This document shows, piece after piece, positions 25,034 through 33,823 of a stretch of 64,000 nucleotides of DNA. The position numbers and the translations under genes are program-made. The stretch is from assembly GCF_016651435.1 (NCBI RefSeq), contig NZ_JAEPRJ010000001.1, positions 620,001 to 684,000 on the forward strand, written 5' to 3'. This DNA comes from Catonella massiliensis. GTDB taxonomy: Bacteria > Bacillota > Clostridia > Lachnospirales > Lachnospiraceae. The stretch's first letter is position 1. Each line of letters starts with the position of its first letter. A model generated the notes under the pieces. It saw only the letters and a list, made by a program, of their open reading frames with translations, did no database searches and had not been told where the DNA came from.

Positions 25034-26740
25034 ATGGCAGAACTTAATGGATCACAGATACTTGTTGAATGTTTGAAGGAGCAGGGAGTAGATACTATTT
25101 TTGGATATCCTGGCGGAGCAGTATTAAATCTCTATGATGAGCTTTACCGCCATCAGGATGAAATAAAGCATATCCTTACTTCTCACGAGCAGGGGGCTGC
25201 ACATGCGGCTGACGGATATGCAAGGGCAACAGGTAAGGTCGGGGTCTGCCTTGCGACAAGCGGTCCGGGTGCAACCAACCTTGTAACCGGTATTGCCAAT
25301 GCATATATGGATTCTGTTCCTATGGTAGCAATTACAGGAAATGTAGGCACCAATCTTCTTGGAAAGGACTCTTTTCAGGAGGTAGACATAGCAGGCGTGA
25401 CCATGCCTATTACAAAGCATAACTTCATTGTAAAGGATGTAAAGAAGCTTGCAAAGACTATAAGAAGAGCATTTAAGATAGCTGCAAGCGGAAGACCCGG
25501 CCCTGTGCTTGTGGATATAACCAAGGATGTAACAGCCAATAAATGCGAATACAAAAAAGAGGATGTTAAAAAGGCGGATAAGGCCAAGAAAGAAAAAAGC
25601 TTTACTGAAAAAGAGCTTGATAAGGCAGCAGAAATGATAGCTAAGGCAAAACGCCCTGTCATCTTCCTTGGTGGCGGTGCCATCATCTCAGAAGCACACA
25701 AAGAGATAAAGGCCTTGGTTGACCTTATGGATGCCCCTGTCTGCGATTCCCTTATGGGAAAGGGAGCATTTGACGGCACTGACAAGCGTTATATGGGAAT
25801 GATAGGTATGCATGGAACCAAGACAGCCAATTTTTCAGTAACTGAATGTGACCTCCTTGTGGTACTTGGTGCAAGATTCTCAGACAGAGTTACAGGCAAT
25901 ACCAAGAGCTTTGCAAAGAGAGCTAAGATACTTCATATAGACATTGACCCTGCTGAGATAAATAAGAATGTTAAGGTTGACCTAAGCATAGAAGGTGATG
26001 TAAAGGATGTACTTAAGGAGCTTAACAAGAAGCTTACTAAGCAGTCCCATGATGAATGGATGGAGCATATTGCAGAGATGCAGGCAAAATATCCACTCAG
26101 ATATCACGAAAATGAACTTACAGGCCCATATTTCATAGAGGAGCTTTACAGACTTACAAAGGGTGACGCCATCATTTCTACAGAAGTAGGACAGCATCAG
26201 ATGTGGGCTGCACAGTTCTACAAGTATAGTAAGCCAAGAACCCTGCTTACATCAGGTGGTCTGGGAACCATGGGCTACGGCCTTGGAGCTTCCATCGGAG
26301 CACAGATAGGCCTCCCAAACAAGCAGGTTATCAACCTTGCGGGAGATGGCTGTTTCCGTATGAATATGAATGAGCTTGCAACTGCCGCACATTACAATGT
26401 GCCTATTATTGAAGTAGTATTTAACAACAATGTACTCGGTATGGTAAGACAGTGGCAGACTCTCTTCTACGGCAAGAGATACTCTCAGACTCTGCTTTCT
26501 CAGGATATTGACTATGTAAAGCTTGCTGAGTCAATGAATATAAAGGCTTTCAGGGTAACAAAGAAAGAGGAAGTAGACGAGGTTATTAAGAAGGCTCTTA
26601 AGGCTAAAGGCCCAGTATTCATAGAAGTTGTAATTGACAAAAATGAAAGCGTATGGCCTATGGTGCCAGCTGGCGCTACTCTTGAGGAGACTTTCTCTGA
26701 GGAAGATGTAAAGGAAAAAGAGGCTAAGGCTAAAAAATAG
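25034..26740 (+). CDS. ilvB: Acetolactate synthase, large (catalytic) subunit
   Basis: A 568-aa ThDP/FAD enzyme that condenses two pyruvates or pyruvate with 2-oxobutyrate. The catalytic Glu is in SHEQGAAHAADGYARATG; the FAD domain shows LLVVLGARFSDRVTGN; the ThDP-Mg motif runs from NLAGDGCFRMN to EVVFNNN. The regulatory subunit gene ilvN does not follow; a terminator does. Either ilvN is elsewhere or the enzyme works without it. Confidence 0.96.
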   Translation: MAELNGSQILVECLKEQGVDTIFGYPGGAVLNLYDELYRHQDEIKHILTSHEQGAAHAADGYARATGKVGVCLATSGPGATNLVTGIANAYMDSVPMVAITGNVGTNLLGKDSFQEVDIAGVTMPITKHNFIVKDVKKLAKTIRRAFKIAASGRPGPVLVDITKDVTANKCEYKKEDVKKADKAKKEKSFTEKELDKAAEMIAKAKRPVIFLGGGAIISEAHKEIKALVDLMDAPVCDSLMGKGAFDGTDKRYMGMIGMHGTKTANFSVTECDLLVVLGARFSDRVTGNTKSFAKRAKILHIDIDPAEINKNVKVDLSIEGDVKDVLKELNKKLTKQSHDEWMEHIAEMQAKYPLRYHENELTGPYFIEELYRLTKGDAIISTEVGQHQMWAAQFYKYSKPRTLLTSGGLGTMGYGLGASIGAQIGLPNKQVINLAGDGCFRMNMNELATAAHYNVPIIEVVFNNNVLGMVRQWQTLFYGKRYSQTLLSQDIDYVKLAESMNIKAFRVTKKEEVDEVIKKALKAKGPVFIEVVIDKNESVWPMVPAGATLEETFSEEDVKEKEAKAKK

Positions 26741-26751
26741 AGATTGACATC

Positions 26752-26789
26752 AAAGAAACAGACTTGCATAAAGTAGGGCTGTTTCTTTT
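26752..26789 (+). terminator. Terminator of the leuB-ilvD-ilvB cluster
   Basis: AAAGAAACAG (26752-26761) pairs with CTGTTTCTTT (26779-26788), 10 bp, with a T-rich end. Confidence 0.8.
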
Positions 26790-26819
26790 CTATAAAGTTG
26801 AATTTGTGGAGGAGGACAT

Positions 26820-27437
26820 TTGAAGGAAGGTAGACCCAATTTTAGAGATATAAAATCATTTGTAGAATTTAGTAGATACTATTGGTATCGAGAAGAACTA
26901 GCCGAAATTTGTAAGTCTCTTGAATTAGAATACAGATGTACAAAACAAGAACTAAATCATATTATAGAACAATATTTTAAGGGAAATAGAGTAGAAAAAT
27001 CCGTAAAGAAATTAACCAAAAATCAAACCAAAGCGATAACCTTAAACACGAGATTGTTTGAATGTGGTTTTTCCTTCAACCAAAAATTTCGAGAGTATTT
27101 TTCGGCTGTAACGGGTATTAATCCATTTAAGTTTAATGCTGATATGGCAACTGCATGGAGAAAAGTAAAAGCAGAAAATGACTTAAACTTTACAATTCAA
27201 GATATGCTTAAAGTATATTATGGCGAGTCTGACTACGCTAAGTATGATAATTCAGCCTGTCAATGGAATCAATTCCTAAAGGATTTTTGCTCAGATGAAT
27301 TTAGCGACTATTATTCTGACAAGTTAAAAGTTGCTGCTATTCTATGGAAAGAAGTTAGAGACTCAAAAAATGAAAAAATTTATTCGAGACAACTACTAAA
27401 TGAGTATGGAGATAAAATAGAGGAGTATCATAAATAA
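26820..27437 (+). CDS. SAP/DUF6434-like protein of unknown function
   Basis: A 205-aa soluble protein. The N-terminal part (RPNFRDIKSFVEFSRYYWYREELAEICKSL) resembles a SAP-type DNA-binding helix pair. The C-terminal part (CQWNQFLKDFCSDEF ... LKVAAILWKEVRDS) resembles DUF6434. Start is TTG at 26820 after GGAGGAGG. It is more A+T-rich than its biosynthetic neighbours and unrelated to them in role, which suggests insertion. Family assignment is from memory of the motif and is not certain. Confidence 0.6.
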   Translation: MKEGRPNFRDIKSFVEFSRYYWYREELAEICKSLELEYRCTKQELNHIIEQYFKGNRVEKSVKKLTKNQTKAITLNTRLFECGFSFNQKFREYFSAVTGINPFKFNADMATAWRKVKAENDLNFTIQDMLKVYYGESDYAKYDNSACQWNQFLKDFCSDEFSDYYSDKLKVAAILWKEVRDSKNEKIYSRQLLNEYGDKIEEYHK

Positions 27438-27511
27438 CGTCAAATTTGTAGCAGTATAATGTTGTAATATTATTTGTTAAATAAATAACAATACATAGAG
27501 GAGGAACATTT

Positions 27512-28594
27512 ATGGAAAGAGTTTATAATTTTTCAGCAGGGCCTGCAGTACTTCCCGAGGAAGTACTTAAAGAGTGTCAGGAAGAAATGATGAATTATGG
27601 CGGAACCGGTATGTCCGTTATGGAGATGAGCCACCGCTCCAAAGCCTTTGAAAGCATTATAAATACTGCGGAAGATGACCTTAGAGAACTTATGAATATA
27701 CCTGATAACTATAAGGTACTGTTCTTGCAGGGCGGAGCTTCACTCCAGTTTGCTATGATTCCTATGAACCTTATGAAAAACAAGGTAGCTGACTACATTA
27801 TCACAGGTCAGTGGGCAAAGAAGGCATTTGAAGAAGCAAAGATATATGGTGATGCCGTAGCAGTGGCGTCCTCTGCTGATGAAACCTTTTCATACATTCC
27901 TGACTGTAGCGACCTGCCTATAAGGGACAATGCAGACTATGTATATATATGTGAAAATAATACAATATACGGAACCAAGTTTAAGACTCTTCCTAATACC
28001 AAGGGCAAGACTCTTGTAGCTGATGTATCCTCCTGCTTTTTAAGCGAGCCTGTGGATGTAAGCAAATACGGTATCATTTACGGAGGAGTCCAGAAGAACA
28101 TTGGACCTGCAGGAACTGTAATTGTGATTATTAGGGAAGATTTGATTACGGAAGATGTACTTCCCGGTACACCTACAATGATGAAGTACAAGATACATGC
28201 AGATAATAAGTCACTTTACAATACTCCGCCTGCCTACGGTATCTATGTATGCGGTAAGGTATTTAAATGGCTCAAGGCTCAGGGTGGGCTTGGTGTGATG
28301 AAGGAGAAAAATGAGAAAAAAGCTGGTATTCTTTACGATTTTCTTGATAATAGCAAACTTTTTAAGGGCACAGTCAGAAAAAAAGACCGTTCTTTAATGA
28401 ATGTACCTTTTGTAACAGGTAATGAAGAGCTGGATGCGAAGTTTATCAAAGAGGCACAGGCGGTAGGCTTTGTAAACCTTAAAGGACATAGAAGTGTTGG
28501 TGGCATGAGAGCAAGCATCTACAATGCTATGCCGATAGAGGGAGTAGAAAAGCTTGTTGAGTTTATGAAGAAATTTGAGGCTGAAAACCTATAG
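27512..28594 (+). CDS. serC: Phosphoserine aminotransferase
   Basis: A 360-aa PLP enzyme that makes 3-phosphoserine from 3-phosphohydroxypyruvate. Typical features are the start VYNFSAGPAVLPEEVL, the GTGMSVMEMSHRS loop, the PLP lysine in YGGVQKNIGPAG, and the C-terminal GHRSVGGMRASIYNAMP. GAGGAGG before the ATG. serA lies 140 bases downstream without a terminator between them. Confidence 0.97.
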   Translation: MERVYNFSAGPAVLPEEVLKECQEEMMNYGGTGMSVMEMSHRSKAFESIINTAEDDLRELMNIPDNYKVLFLQGGASLQFAMIPMNLMKNKVADYIITGQWAKKAFEEAKIYGDAVAVASSADETFSYIPDCSDLPIRDNADYVYICENNTIYGTKFKTLPNTKGKTLVADVSSCFLSEPVDVSKYGIIYGGVQKNIGPAGTVIVIIREDLITEDVLPGTPTMMKYKIHADNKSLYNTPPAYGIYVCGKVFKWLKAQGGLGVMKEKNEKKAGILYDFLDNSKLFKGTVRKKDRSLMNVPFVTGNEELDAKFIKEAQAVGFVNLKGHRSVGGMRASIYNAMPIEGVEKLVEFMKKFEAENL

Positions 28595-28734
28595 TCTAAA
28601 TGATAACTGCTGAAATATTTGTAATATTTAGGACTTAAAAAATATTAAATAGGTGCAGCTGAAATGTATCTGTGGAAATATTAAAATTACAGGACAAAAT
28701 ATGAGCATCTGGGAGCTTGTTAGGGGGGAATACT

Positions 28735-29895
28735 ATGTATAGAATAAAAACATTAAATAAGATATCAGGCATAGGACTTAAAGAGCTTGATGAAAATTAC
28801 AGATTTACGGAAGAGTTAAGTGAGGCAGATGCTGTTCTTGTAAGAAGTGCAGATATGAAGTCTCTTGAACTTGGTGACAATCTCCTTGCCATAGCCAGAG
28901 CAGGTGCCGGAGTTAACAATATCCCTTTCGATAAATGTGCAGAGCAGGGAATAGTTGTATTCAATACTCCGGGAGCCAATGCAAATGCGGTCAAGGAGCT
29001 TGTTATAGCAGGTCTTCTTCTTGCTGCCCGTGATATAGTGGGAGGAATTAACTGGGTGCAGGCGAACAAGGATGCAGAAGGACTTTCTAAGCTTGTAGAA
29101 AAGGAAAAAGGAAACTTTGCAGGCAATGAGATAGAGGGGAAGAAACTTGGAGTAATAGGCCTTGGTGCCATAGGAGTACTTGTTGCCAATGCAGCAAAGA
29201 GACTTGGAATGGAGGTTTACGGTTGTGACCCTTATATCTCTGTAGAGCATGCCTGGAGCCTTTCTAGAGATGTAATCCATGTAAAAACTGTGGAAGAGAT
29301 ATATAGAACCTGTGACTATATTACAGTACATGTGCCTCTTATGGATGCAACTAAGCACATGATAAATGTTTACAGCCTGGGTCTTATGAAAGATGGTGTA
29401 GTTATCTTAAACTTTTCAAGAGATGCCCTTGTAAATGATGAGGATATCGAAAAAGCACTTGCCAGTGGCAAGGTGAAGAAGTATGTAACTGACTTTCCAA
29501 ATGAAAAAACAGCTAATATGAAGGGTGTTATTGCCATACCTCACCTTGGAGCCTCCACTGAGGAATCAGAGGATAACTGCGCAGTTATGGCAGTTAAGGA
29601 GGTTGTGGATTACCTTGAAAAGGGAAGTATCAAAAACTCTGTCAACTACCCAAACTGTGAGGTAGCAAAGCATACAAGTGTTTCACGAATTACCATATTA
29701 CATAAGAATATCCCAAGCATGATAACTAAGTTTACAACTGTGCTTTCTTCTTACAATGTAAATATTGAGGAGCTTGTAAACAAGAGCAGGGGAGATTATG
29801 CCTACTCTGTTTTTGACATAGATACTATAGTTACAGATGAAATGAGAAATGCGCTTAATGATATAGAGGGAGTACTTAAGGTAAGAAGTACTTAA
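28735..29895 (+). CDS. serA: D-3-phosphoglycerate dehydrogenase, short ACT-containing form
   Basis: A 386-aa NAD-dependent dehydrogenase, first step of serine synthesis. GLGAIG nucleotide motif in LGVIGLGAIGVLVANAAK, catalytic His in PHLGASTEES, and a C-terminal ACT domain (about 315-386) for possible serine feedback. It lacks the intervening domain of long SerA. TTG 28717 is in frame, but the AGGGGGG site fixes the ATG at 28735. The Arg motif reads NFSRDALVN where NxxRG is usual. Confidence 0.94.
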   Translation: MYRIKTLNKISGIGLKELDENYRFTEELSEADAVLVRSADMKSLELGDNLLAIARAGAGVNNIPFDKCAEQGIVVFNTPGANANAVKELVIAGLLLAARDIVGGINWVQANKDAEGLSKLVEKEKGNFAGNEIEGKKLGVIGLGAIGVLVANAAKRLGMEVYGCDPYISVEHAWSLSRDVIHVKTVEEIYRTCDYITVHVPLMDATKHMINVYSLGLMKDGVVILNFSRDALVNDEDIEKALASGKVKKYVTDFPNEKTANMKGVIAIPHLGASTEESEDNCAVMAVKEVVDYLEKGSIKNSVNYPNCEVAKHTSVSRITILHKNIPSMITKFTTVLSSYNVNIEELVNKSRGDYAYSVFDIDTIVTDEMRNALNDIEGVLKVRST

Positions 29896-30803
29896 TCAAG
29901 GATTATTCCACAGTGTTCCTTACATTTAGAAATAATTATTTCCTTTACCGCGTCATGTCCGAATGCCTTGCAAAGCGTTATAGATGTGTTAAATGAGTGG
30001 AGATAATTATCAAGGCCAAGCTTATATTCTGAATAGCCTTTACCGTAGTATAATAAGCCCATACCGAGTGGATTCCTTGACTTTCTACACGAATCTATTC
30101 CCTCGTTATAGTACTCTAAAGACTTAGAATAATTTTCCATCTTGGAATAAATAACGGCTATATTGTGGCATATTTTTGGATACATGGCAGAATTATTTTC
30201 TAAAGAGTCCTTGCAAAAGAGCATAATATCAAGGCTCTTTTTTGCCCCCTCCAGTTTATCAAGTGTAAAGCCTATATTCATAAGTATTCTAACCTCAGCA
30301 TCAGATAAAATACAGCCAGAATATTCTTCTAAAGTAAAATCGGGTTCCGTTAACCTAAAAGCCTTGATGTAGGTATCAAGTGCCAGACGGTATTCCTTTC
30401 TGCTATATTCTAAAATACCGTTTATAAAAATAATTTGTTGTGAGATAGAGGTTTTATAATACTCATTGCTTATAGAGCAGGAGAACTCTTTTAACAGGTT
30501 CAGACTTGACTCTAACTTATCAAATTCACGATTATCTATTTTGTTTTCTATTTCATTGGTTATGGATGTAAATGTATAATAATCATCAAAATGGCATTCT
30601 ACCAATAGGCTAACCAAGTCTGTCTTATACAAAGGCGAAAGTAATTCTAATGTATCGAGGTTAGGCAGGCATTTACCGTTCTCAAGGCGGACTATGGTTT
30701 TTATACTGATGCCGGTTTTATCTGCAATATAATCTTTATGTAGCATTAATGACTTTCTTATAGACCTTAACTTTTGGCTAAATACTTTAAGGTTATATGA
30801 CAT
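29892..30803 (-). CDS. HTH-TPR (RNPP/Rgg-like) transcriptional regulator
   Basis: A 303-aa protein. The Xre-type helix-turn-helix at 8-62 (LRSIRKSLMLHKDYIADKTG then TIVRLENGKCLPNLDTLELL) is followed by about five TPR-type helical pairs (CHNIAVIYSKMENYSKSLEYYNEG is a clear TPR). This is the architecture of Rgg, PlcR and related regulators, which sense exported peptides that are taken up again. It converges on serA with a 4-base overlap. A 20-bp perfect palindrome lies 20 bases upstream of its start, a likely autoregulatory site. Confidence 0.8.
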   Translation of the reverse strand: MSYNLKVFSQKLRSIRKSLMLHKDYIADKTGISIKTIVRLENGKCLPNLDTLELLSPLYKTDLVSLLVECHFDDYYTFTSITNEIENKIDNREFDKLESSLNLLKEFSCSISNEYYKTSISQQIIFINGILEYSRKEYRLALDTYIKAFRLTEPDFTLEEYSGCILSDAEVRILMNIGFTLDKLEGAKKSLDIMLFCKDSLENNSAMYPKICHNIAVIYSKMENYSKSLEYYNEGIDSCRKSRNPLGMGLLYYGKGYSEYKLGLDNYLHSFNTSITLCKAFGHDAVKEIIISKCKEHCGIILD

Positions 30804-30823
30804 ATTAAGCTCCCTTCGGTAAA

Positions 30824-30843
30824 AAGGGACATCGATGTCCCTT
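30824..30843. promoter_or_regulatory. 20-bp perfect palindrome upstream of the HTH-TPR regulator
   Basis: AAGGGACATCGATGTCCCTT is a perfect palindrome without spacer, 20 bases before the regulator's start codon. An operator for a dimeric HTH protein is the simplest reading; an mRNA hairpin that restricts translation is the alternative. Confidence 0.65.
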
Positions 30844-31265
30844 GAAATTTAATATTTTTAGTAATATTATATAGTTAAATAAGATAATTGTAAAGAAAAT
30901 TAGATATAAATAATTATTGGAATGTTGTTGTAAATATGTGAATTACTATTATTTGCAAATTTTGATTCTACGTTAAGGGAGCTAATTAGAGCGAACCCAA
31001 CAGAGTTCAAATGGCTTAGTATGTAACAATTGATGGATAGTCAGAAGTATAAACAAATAAGAGGTGAAGATATTATGGTAAAGATGTTTCCAATGAGGTA
31101 TAAAAACGGAGATACATAATTGTGATTTTTTGCTTAAGATGATGTTACGTGAACAATTAAAAGTGAGTTTAGTTATAGAATTAAATGTATTCTAAACTTA
31201 GTAGAACTTGGTTGTTAGAACTATTTGGTAGATAATTGCTGACTAGCTAAAGGAGGGAGAATTGG
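30844..31265. other. Intergenic region between regulator and exported-protein genes
   Basis: A+T-rich and without a gene longer than 14 codons. AAGGGAGCTAAT (30975-30986) is an inverted copy, with one indel, of ATTAAGCTCCCTT (30804-30816) beside the regulator start. A possible promoter TTGGTT-N17-GATAAT lies at 31208-31236, with RBS AAAGGAGGG before 31266. A 14-codon ORF with a good RBS is at 31075. Confidence 0.5.
31075..31119 (+). CDS. 14-codon ORF with a strong RBS
   Basis: GAGGTGA stands 7 bases ahead of ATG and the frame encodes MVKMFPMRYKNGDT. It is close to an RNPP-like regulator, whose partners are often short peptide genes, but it has no hydrophobic export leader, so it may be a gene relic or an intracellular leader peptide. 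Low confidence. Confidence 0.25.
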   Translation: MVKMFPMRYKNGDT

Positions 31266-32276
31266 ATGTTTAAAAAGAAAATAGATTTTTTGGTGCTTAT
31301 GGTATTCGTGGTTTTAGTATTTTTGAGTCAAAGAGCGGACGCTTACGGAAGGGAATTGACTGATAATGAGGCAATGACCGCTGAAAGAATAATTGAAAAG
31401 TTATCAATATTAAGAAATAAGAAAAATGACGTTAGCTTGAAAAGAATGTTTGATGGTGATACTGATTATGATATTACAAAGTACGAGCAAAAGCTACTAT
31501 CATTAGGCGTGAAAAAGGCATCTAGTGAAAGTATTAACGAGTTACTTAAAAGTGATAGAGATTTTAGAACTAAAAAAGGAATGACTGTAGCGTATGGAGT
31601 ATCAAATAATCCAGCTGACGATATCATTAGAACATTTCAAGGTGTGTATAATGTATGGCAATATCAAACAACATATGGGGGTAAAAAACAAACTCATGTT
31701 ATATTTGAGAGTATTGGAAAAGACCCTTATCTTAATAAAACACAGACAGGGTATATTTATAATAAAATAAGCCCGAGAACTAGAGAGGCAAGAAATTGGA
31801 TTTCAGAAATTGTGAAAATTTATGCTTATAAGGGGATAGGGGCTATACCAATATTAGGTTGGACACCATATGAACTCTTGGAAGTAGCTAAACCAAAGCC
31901 AAGTGAAATATCTTCGACAGGGAATGCTACTGTAGTCACTCTGAACACAGTTGTGGTTCAAAAATTTGTTTTTGTATGGAATAAGTCTTCAAAAAATTGG
32001 GTATATTCATTGTCTACAAATCGAATGAGTGCATCTCATACTGTAACATTTGCACTAAATGTAAGAGGTAATGCAATAAATAGAAGTTTTGATTTTGGTC
32101 CATATGATATACGAGGAGACTATGACAATGCAAAAGCAATTGCAAACCAACATTCCAATGGTTTTGAGGCTGTTAGATGTATAGATTCATATACAGCTTA
32201 TAGCACCTCAATGCGAACTAATAAAATTAAAATAAAAATTCATACACCGAGGTTTGTTGCACATATGATGTTTTAG
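31266..32276 (+). CDS. Exported protein of unknown function
   Basis: A 336-aa protein with a signal peptide (basic MFKKK, hydrophobic core, RADA before YGRE; cleavage near 26). The mature part starts with a charged helical segment (about 30-110) and continues with a beta-rich region containing paired aromatic motifs (YNVWQYQTTYGG, FVFVWNKSSKNWVYSLS). No catalytic motif, lipobox or cell-wall anchor is seen, and I do not recognise the family. AAAGGAGGG precedes the ATG. The next gene follows after 7 bases, so the two products probably work together. Confidence 0.75.
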   Translation: MFKKKIDFLVLMVFVVLVFLSQRADAYGRELTDNEAMTAERIIEKLSILRNKKNDVSLKRMFDGDTDYDITKYEQKLLSLGVKKASSESINELLKSDRDFRTKKGMTVAYGVSNNPADDIIRTFQGVYNVWQYQTTYGGKKQTHVIFESIGKDPYLNKTQTGYIYNKISPRTREARNWISEIVKIYAYKGIGAIPILGWTPYELLEVAKPKPSEISSTGNATVVTLNTVVVQKFVFVWNKSSKNWVYSLSTNRMSASHTVTFALNVRGNAINRSFDFGPYDIRGDYDNAKAIANQHSNGFEAVRCIDSYTAYSTSMRTNKIKIKIHTPRFVAHMMF

Positions 32277-32283
32277 AAAGTAG

Positions 32284-32760
32284 GTGGTATCAATTAGAAA
32301 TAGAATTTTAGGGATAATAATATGCCTAATGGCTGTAGCGGGAGTCCTTCTGTTTCCCCTTAAGAGAGAAGTAACCTTAAAAAAGCCAATAAAACATTTT
32401 ATTAAAGGCGTGCTTAGTGAACAAAGTGAAATAATAATAGATGGTGAAATTAAATATAACCTGTTAAGCTCAAAGATGAAGTTTATTGGTGATATTAATA
32501 TTGAGGAATTCCATAGTCAATTAAGGGATGTAAAGGTTGAAATCATTTTAGATAAAAAGGATACTGTTGAGGTTCCTATTATTCGTGCTGGTATTAAAGA
32601 TACCTCAATAGGAGCAGAAGCTGTAAATGAGTCTGTAGGTATTATGCGTATTAAAGGCGATTTTGACAGTTTGATACTTTACCCCATAGACAAAAATAGC
32701 GGGTCAATTAATATCAGTAAGGATGACTATTGGACTTGTGATGATTCAGGAGATGCATAA
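32284..32760 (+). CDS. Membrane-anchored small protein, partner of the upstream exported protein
   Basis: A 158-aa protein with one N-terminal membrane segment (about 8-25) and an extracytoplasmic domain of about 125 residues with beta-type pattern (EIIIDGEIKYNLL, FIGDINIEEF, LRDVKVEIILDKK). Start GTG at 32284 is the best available; the RBS (AAAGTAGG) is fair. No family recognised. A terminator follows at 32854. Confidence 0.65.
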   Translation: MVSIRNRILGIIICLMAVAGVLLFPLKREVTLKKPIKHFIKGVLSEQSEIIIDGEIKYNLLSSKMKFIGDINIEEFHSQLRDVKVEIILDKKDTVEVPIIRAGIKDTSIGAEAVNESVGIMRIKGDFDSLILYPIDKNSGSINISKDDYWTCDDSGDA

Positions 32761-32853
32761 CAGTTAATCCAGTGATGCTAAAAAAGGCTGATAAACAGAT
32801 GCTTTTATGCCATAGCAACAGCCTATCAACCTACGCACATCAATTACACAATT

Positions 32854-32906
32854 TCACACCTTAGAAGAGATAAACTTTTTTATCCACTTTAAGGTGTGAT
32901 TTTTTT
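32854..32906 (+). terminator. Terminator after the exported-protein pair
   Basis: TCACACCTTA (32854-32863) pairs with TAAGGTGTGA (32890-32899); an inner GATAAA/TTTATC pair extends the stem. Seven T follow. Confidence 0.9.
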
Positions 32907-32940
32907 ATTTTAGCCTTATGCTTGCAAAAGATATATAGCA

Positions 32941-32975
32941 TTTTATTTGACATACATCAAATAAAACAGTATAAT
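32941..32975 (+). promoter_or_regulatory. Perfect-consensus promoter overlapped by a 10-bp-arm inverted repeat
   Basis: TTGACA (32947-32952), exactly 17 bases, TATAAT (32970-32975). Overlaying the -35 box is TTTTATTTGA (32941-32950), spacer CATACA, TCAAATAAAA (32957-32966), a perfect inverted repeat. A protein bound there would block polymerase, as in toxin-antitoxin autoregulation. The second gene of the operon carries an HTH that could be the ligand. Confidence 0.85.
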
Positions 32976-33001
32976 CATGCTAAGAATAGAGGTGAGAGTG
33001 T

Positions 33002-33823
33002 ATGGATGATAAAGTAATTACAGCTAAGCAGGATTTGACATATTTATTGTGGTCACACGCAAGAAATTCAAGTGGAACAGCAGGGACCTTTTTAAAATCA
33101 CAGTCAACAATTGACGGAAGAAAAATATATTACAAGCTATCTAATTTTGACAGTGAAAAAGGAGTGGTTGGACATGAATGTGTAAATGAGATTATTGTGG
33201 ATAGACTGCTTACTATACTGGGGATTGAACATTTGGAATATCAGCTGATTCATGCAGATATTGAATTAGAAGGAAGAAGATACGAGACCTGGCTGTGTGC
33301 TTCGGCAGATTTTAAAGCACAGGGAGAATCTAAAGTAGCTTTAGACGATTATTATCAGATAAATGCAGGAAAGGGGATTTCACACTATGAATTTTGCAAA
33401 GAAAACGGCTGGCAGAGATATATAGATACGATGTTAGCCATTGATTTTCTTATCCTAAACAGAGACAGGCATGGTGCCAATATAGAAGTGCTCCGCAACA
33501 GCAGAAAACACTCTCTAAGAATCGCACCGCTATTTGACCATGGACTATCGCTTTTATGTAGCTGTTACAGCGAAGAGCAGATAGAAAAATTTGATGTTAT
33601 GGAAGATAAGCCATGCCAGAACTTTATAGGAAGCAGGTCAACATTTGACAACTTAAAGCTAATAAAAGATAAGAAAAGCATTTTTAAGAAGCACTTGAAA
33701 GAAAGTGACAGAAATATTTTGTTTAAGGATTTAGAAGAAGCTATATCAAATAAACACAGAGATAAGATATGGGAAATGATATATTCAAGGTGGTGTAAGT
33801 ATGAAGACCTATGCGATTTATGA
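33002..33823 (+). CDS. HipA/HipT-like protein kinase
   Basis: A 273-aa protein with the HipA C-lobe kinase motifs: a Gly-Ser-rich loop SSGTAGTFLKS (23-33) with the ATP-lysine in IYYKLSNF (Lys45), Glu in GHECVNE (59-63), catalytic NRDRHGAN (Asp155, Asn160), and the metal Asp in APLFDHGLSLL (Asp179). HipA and HipT phosphorylate aminoacyl-tRNA synthetases and arrest growth. It lacks the HipA N-subdomain 1, as HipT does; a domain resembling it is in the next gene. RBS GAGGTGA and a perfect promoter are directly upstream. It overlaps the next gene by 23 bases. Confidence 0.82.
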   Translation: MDDKVITAKQDLTYLLWSHARNSSGTAGTFLKSQSTIDGRKIYYKLSNFDSEKGVVGHECVNEIIVDRLLTILGIEHLEYQLIHADIELEGRRYETWLCASADFKAQGESKVALDDYYQINAGKGISHYEFCKENGWQRYIDTMLAIDFLILNRDRHGANIEVLRNSRKHSLRIAPLFDHGLSLLCSCYSEEQIEKFDVMEDKPCQNFIGSRSTFDNLKLIKDKKSIFKKHLKESDRNILFKDLEEAISNKHRDKIWEMIYSRWCKYEDLCDL

